DNA from: Actinomycetota bacterium
GTDB taxonomy: Bacteria > Actinomycetota > Acidimicrobiia > Acidimicrobiales > Ilumatobacteraceae
Length of the DNA: 33,577 nucleotides
Assembly (NCBI GenBank): GCA_009705865.1
Contig: WLSJ01000002.1
Location: forward strand, 1-33,577
Direction of reading: 5' to 3'
The translations under genes were made by a program, and so were the position numbers. Positions 31,114-33,577 of the stretch are shown piece after piece (the stretch's first letter is position 1; each line of letters starts with the position of its first letter). The notes beneath the pieces are model-generated. The model was not told where the DNA came from. It saw only the letters and a program-made list of their open reading frames with translations, and searched no databases.

Positions 31114-31542
31114 GTGAGAGTGCTTGGCATTGACCTAGGTTCGAAAAGAATCGGCATTGCAACATCTGATCGCAGTGGAACCATCGCTACGCCGTACACA
31201 GTTTTATTGCGATGTGGCTCTATGGGCGGCGACCACCGAAACATCGCAAAGATGGTTGTAGAAGAAGAAGCTGAAGCTGTGATCGTCGGCTTACCGCTCA
31301 ATATGGACGGTTCAGAAGGAAAAGCAGCACAAGCTGCCCGTGTCGAAGCGGCACGCATGGCTACGGTGGTAGGTGTGCCAGTTCATGTTCATGACGAGCG
31401 ACTGACCACTGTGGAAGCTGATCGTGTGTTGATGGAACAAAAGATGAACGCTCAAGCTCGTCGGCGTGTTGTCGACAAAGTAGCAGCAGCTGTCATGTTG
31501 CAGTCGTGGCTAGACGCTCGTGCTCATCAGGGTGATCTATGA
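31114..31542 (+). CDS. ruvX: RuvX/YqgF-family RNase H-fold nuclease
   Basis: The product of 142 residues has the RNase H-like fold. Conserved parts are VLGIDLGSKRIGIATSD (catalytic D7), VGLPLNMDGSEG, VHVHDERLTTVEA and a C-terminal DKVAAAVMLQSWLD containing the last acid. Family members are proposed to resolve recombination intermediates or mature the 5' end of 16S rRNA; the sequence does not decide. The start is GTG at 31114, three bases after alaS. The stop overlaps mltG as ATGA. Confidence 0.92.
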   Translation: MRVLGIDLGSKRIGIATSDRSGTIATPYTVLLRCGSMGGDHRNIAKMVVEEEAEAVIVGLPLNMDGSEGKAAQAARVEAARMATVVGVPVHVHDERLTTVEADRVLMEQKMNAQARRRVVDKVAAAVMLQSWLDARAHQGDL

Positions 31543-32714
31543 CCGGCGACCCGCTATTGCCGAACGATTGGCACGATGATCCGTGGGATCATGTCTCATC
31601 AGTATCTGGTGATTCTCTTGATTCGTTACCTCGGGAATTCGGTCAGTTGCGAGGACTAACACGGACGGTTGCCATAGTTGTGGCTGCATCATTGTTGCTC
31701 CTTGGTTCCATAGGGTTCTGGGTAGTACGGGTTCTCAACCCATCGGGTAATCCAGAAGTAGCAGTGAACTTCACTGTGAATGATGGCGATACGATCGCCA
31801 AAATTGCATCACGGTTGGAAGACGCAGGGATTATTAGCAATGCCACGATTTTTCGATGGTATGTGTCAACCAAGGGGTCTATTGCTCTGACGCCTGGGTA
31901 TTACTCATTGAAGCCACGCGACAATGCCGGAGACATAGTCCAAGCTCTTTCAACACCACCAGCGCAAACATTTATCTCCGTCACGTTTCCAGAGGGAATG
32001 AGTGTCGCTCAGATGGGTGAGCGTTTAGCCGAAAAAATGGTCTTCATGAAGTCCGACCAATTCCTCGCAGCAGCTAACGGCACAGAAATAGTTTCCTCGC
32101 TTCGCCCGAAAAACATCTCGTCACTCGAAGGTCTTCTTTTTCCCGATACGTATCAGATCTCCGGTGACGACACTGAGGCTCGAGTGGTTGCTCGACTGGC
32201 GTCGATGATGGAACGTGTGGCACGCCAAGTTGAACTTGCAGCCGGAGCAAAAATTCGTGGTTTCAGTCCCTATGAGATCTTGATAATTGCTTCCATGGTG
32301 GAAAGGGAAGCGAAAGTTCCTGAAGACCGATCAAAGATTGCACAAGTGATCTACAACCGATTGTCAAAAAAGATGAAGCTTGAAATCGATGCGTCAGTAA
32401 AGTACGGCCAAGACCCAGCCATGTCATGGACCGATATGAAAGCCACCGATACTCCGTACAACACGTACCTGCATGAAGGGCTGCCACCAACCCCGATTGC
32501 TAATCCTGGTAAAGCCTCGATTCAAGCTGCCCTAGCCCCTTTCGGAAATCCTCCGGCTACTGATGCGGCCTGTGTCGGTTTGCCGGCTGGTGTGAAATGT
32601 GAATATCTCTACTACGTGCTTGCAGATGCTGCGGGTAGACATGTTTTTGCAACAACGTACGATCAACATCTAGCGAATATTGAAAAATCTAAAACCGCCG
32701 GAGTGCTGCCATGA
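31539..32714 (+). CDS. mltG: endolytic murein transglycosylase MltG (YceG)
   Basis: Membrane-anchored enzyme that cuts nascent glycan strands and helps set their length. An acidic cytoplasmic tail (1-40) precedes one membrane helix (about 43-66), then a LysM-like domain (VNDGDTIAKIASRLEDAGII) and the YceG catalytic domain. The catalytic Glu is E255 in IASMVEREAKVPEDR, equivalent to E218 of E. coli. Other blocks are LEGLLFPDTYQI, IAQVIYNRL, and the substrate segment YNTYLHEGLPPTPIANPG. The usual LQxDPTVxYG reads LEIDASVKYG. The length is 391 residues. It overlaps ruvX and aroE by 4 bases at each end. Confidence 0.94.
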   Translation: MTGDPLLPNDWHDDPWDHVSSVSGDSLDSLPREFGQLRGLTRTVAIVVAASLLLLGSIGFWVVRVLNPSGNPEVAVNFTVNDGDTIAKIASRLEDAGIISNATIFRWYVSTKGSIALTPGYYSLKPRDNAGDIVQALSTPPAQTFISVTFPEGMSVAQMGERLAEKMVFMKSDQFLAAANGTEIVSSLRPKNISSLEGLLFPDTYQISGDDTEARVVARLASMMERVARQVELAAGAKIRGFSPYEILIIASMVEREAKVPEDRSKIAQVIYNRLSKKMKLEIDASVKYGQDPAMSWTDMKATDTPYNTYLHEGLPPTPIANPGKASIQAALAPFGNPPATDAACVGLPAGVKCEYLYYVLADAAGRHVFATTYDQHLANIEKSKTAGVLP

Positions 32715-33541
32715 CCACGATCGCTGCGGTGATTGGTTCGCCGGTATCGCATTCTTTGTCGCCTGCAATTCATAATGCGGCTTTCGTTTCCTCGCAGCGC
32801 GTCGGGGAATATGTTGCGATTGAATGCATGCCTACCGAGGTGGAGCAAGTGGTCAGTCAGTTGAAGAAAGATGGTCTTGTAGGGGTATCGGTGACTATGC
32901 CTCTCAAAGAAGCAGTTATCGATTGTCTCGATTTTGTTACTCCCGATGCCGACTTCTTAAATGCGGTGAACTGCATCACATTCGGTTCCGATGGATCTAT
33001 CGGACACAACACAGATGGTGATGGGTGTTGTGATGCTCTGACCGAAGTTGGTGGCGTTCGTTTACGTGGCGCCACTGTGGTGTTGCTTGGTGCAGGCGGT
33101 ACTGCACGCTCGATAGCTCTTGCCTTAGTGCGTCGCGGAGCACATGTCATCGTCGTTAATAGAACTCATACACACGCGGCGGCATTGGTCGGTTCGTTTG
33201 CTGCGTTTGGTGATGAAGTGTCGATTGCAGTCGGTGATCAGTCGAGCATCACATCGGCTTCAGTACTCATCAATGCAACATCGGTCGGGATGAATAGTTC
33301 AGAGACTCCTGTTGACCCGTTATTGCTGCACGGGGGACTCACGGTTCTCGATGCTGTTTATTCGCCGATGGAGACCTCGCTTCTCAGTGCGGCGCGTGCA
33401 GTGGGGGCCACAGTGGTGGACGGCCTCTGGATGCTGATACATCAAGCTCGTCATCAACAAAAACTGTGGTTTGGGGAATTCTCTGATGCGCAGGCAATGC
33501 GTTTAGCAGCAGAGCGGGAACTTTCCGCTCGCCGCAAGTAG
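32711..33541 (+). CDS. aroE: shikimate 5-dehydrogenase
   Basis: NADP-dependent reduction of 3-dehydroshikimate in aromatic amino-acid synthesis. Substrate residues S15 and S17 are in VSHSLSPAIHN, the catalytic pair is K66 and D102 (NTDGDG), and N87 is in NAVNCI. The usual VTMPHK reads VTMPLK, with Leu65 in place of the common His. The dinucleotide-binding loop is GAGGTARS followed by VVNRT, where Arg and Thr suit NADP. NATSVGM is the last family block. The 276 residues are normal. The ATG overlaps the mltG stop by 4 bases; chorismate synthase begins 10 bases after its own stop. Confidence 0.94.
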   Translation: MTTIAAVIGSPVSHSLSPAIHNAAFVSSQRVGEYVAIECMPTEVEQVVSQLKKDGLVGVSVTMPLKEAVIDCLDFVTPDADFLNAVNCITFGSDGSIGHNTDGDGCCDALTEVGGVRLRGATVVLLGAGGTARSIALALVRRGAHVIVVNRTHTHAAALVGSFAAFGDEVSIAVGDQSSITSASVLINATSVGMNSSETPVDPLLLHGGLTVLDAVYSPMETSLLSAARAVGATVVDGLWMLIHQARHQQKLWFGEFSDAQAMRLAAERELSARRK

Positions 33542-33544
33542 TCT
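33539..33544 (+). promoter_or_regulatory. candidate -10 box of aroC, overlapping the aroE stop
   Basis: TAGTCT starts with the aroE TAG and lies 7 bases before the GTG at 33552. No ribosome-binding site is visible. Confidence 0.35.
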
Positions 33545-33551
33545 GAAAACC

Positions 33552-33577
33552 GTGCTTAGGTACCTCACAGCCGGTGA
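33552..33577 (+). CDS. aroC: chorismate synthase, first codons only
   Basis: GTG at 33552 opens a frame to the window end that reads MLRYLTAG and then GA of the next codon. Chorismate synthases typically begin MLR(W/Y)LTAGESHG, and aroC after aroE is a common pairing in the shikimate pathway. Only eight full codons are visible, so the call rests on this very characteristic N-terminus and the neighbour. Confidence 0.65.

Noticed and set aside
30855-31358. Minus-strand open frame of 167 codons across the alaS-ruvX junction
   Set aside because: It is antisense to two well-supported genes and its translation is a low-complexity Ala/Ser/Pro sequence.
32711-33541. Leu65 in place of the common His in the VTMPHK motif of AroE as a sign of lost activity
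   Set aside because: The catalytic K66 and D102 are intact, and this His is not a catalytic residue.

Overview
The window reads as a chromosome segment of a free-living actinobacterium. The order of its core genes (thrS, HIT protein, pgsA, patA, pimA, pdxS, pdxT, yebC, ruvCAB, yajC-secD-secF, relA, hisS, aspS, rarA, alaS, ruvX, mltG, aroE, aroC) follows the conserved actinobacterial order as I know it from Mycobacterium. The end of a probable mshC (mycothiol synthesis) opens the window, and three phosphatidylinositol-mannoside genes are present. Base composition looks close to half GC, low for the phylum, which together with the gene content suggests Acidimicrobiia (Ilumatobacter-like freshwater lineages). 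The class is inference; the phylum is well supported. I saw no tRNA, rRNA, insertion sequence or CRISPR array, and no gene-free stretch longer than about 75 bases.

Layout. 1-1045: mshC tail and a PlsC acyltransferase. 1091-5723: thrS, Ap4A-phosphorylase-type HIT protein, a small membrane protein, PI-phosphate synthase, and the PIM acyltransferase PatA, packed with short overlaps. 5710-7602: an arsenic block with divergent arsR, then arsI (C-As lyase/CadI type), an aquaglyceroporin resembling AqpS, and arsC. No arsenite pump is present, so arsenite made by ArsI and ArsC would leave through the channel. 7593-8507: a minus-strand luciferase-like oxidoreductase. This block separates patA from pimA (8526-9689). 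9723-11622: a catalytically dead M48-peptidase homologue and a DUF3048 lipoprotein. 11674-18670: PLP synthase (pdxS, pdxT), yebC, a one-cysteine peroxiredoxin, ruvCAB, then the queuosine genes queA and tgt. 18716-21687: yajC-secD-secF. 21697-31110: relA, hisS, aspS, rarA, a small membrane protein and alaS. 31114-33577: ruvX, mltG, aroE and the first codons of aroC.

The main non-coding signal is at the gene starts. About a dozen genes at the head of possible transcription units lack a Shine-Dalgarno sequence and carry TANNNT 6 to 9 bases before the start codon, as expected for leaderless mRNAs. In six of them the TAA or TAG stop codon of the upstream gene supplies the first three bases of that hexamer. 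Between pimA and the divergent oxidoreductase gene, one heptamer (TAACCTA) reads as such a -10 box on both strands in an 18-base gap. The arsR-arsI gap holds a perfect 9-9-9 inverted repeat and a second 7-7-7 one.
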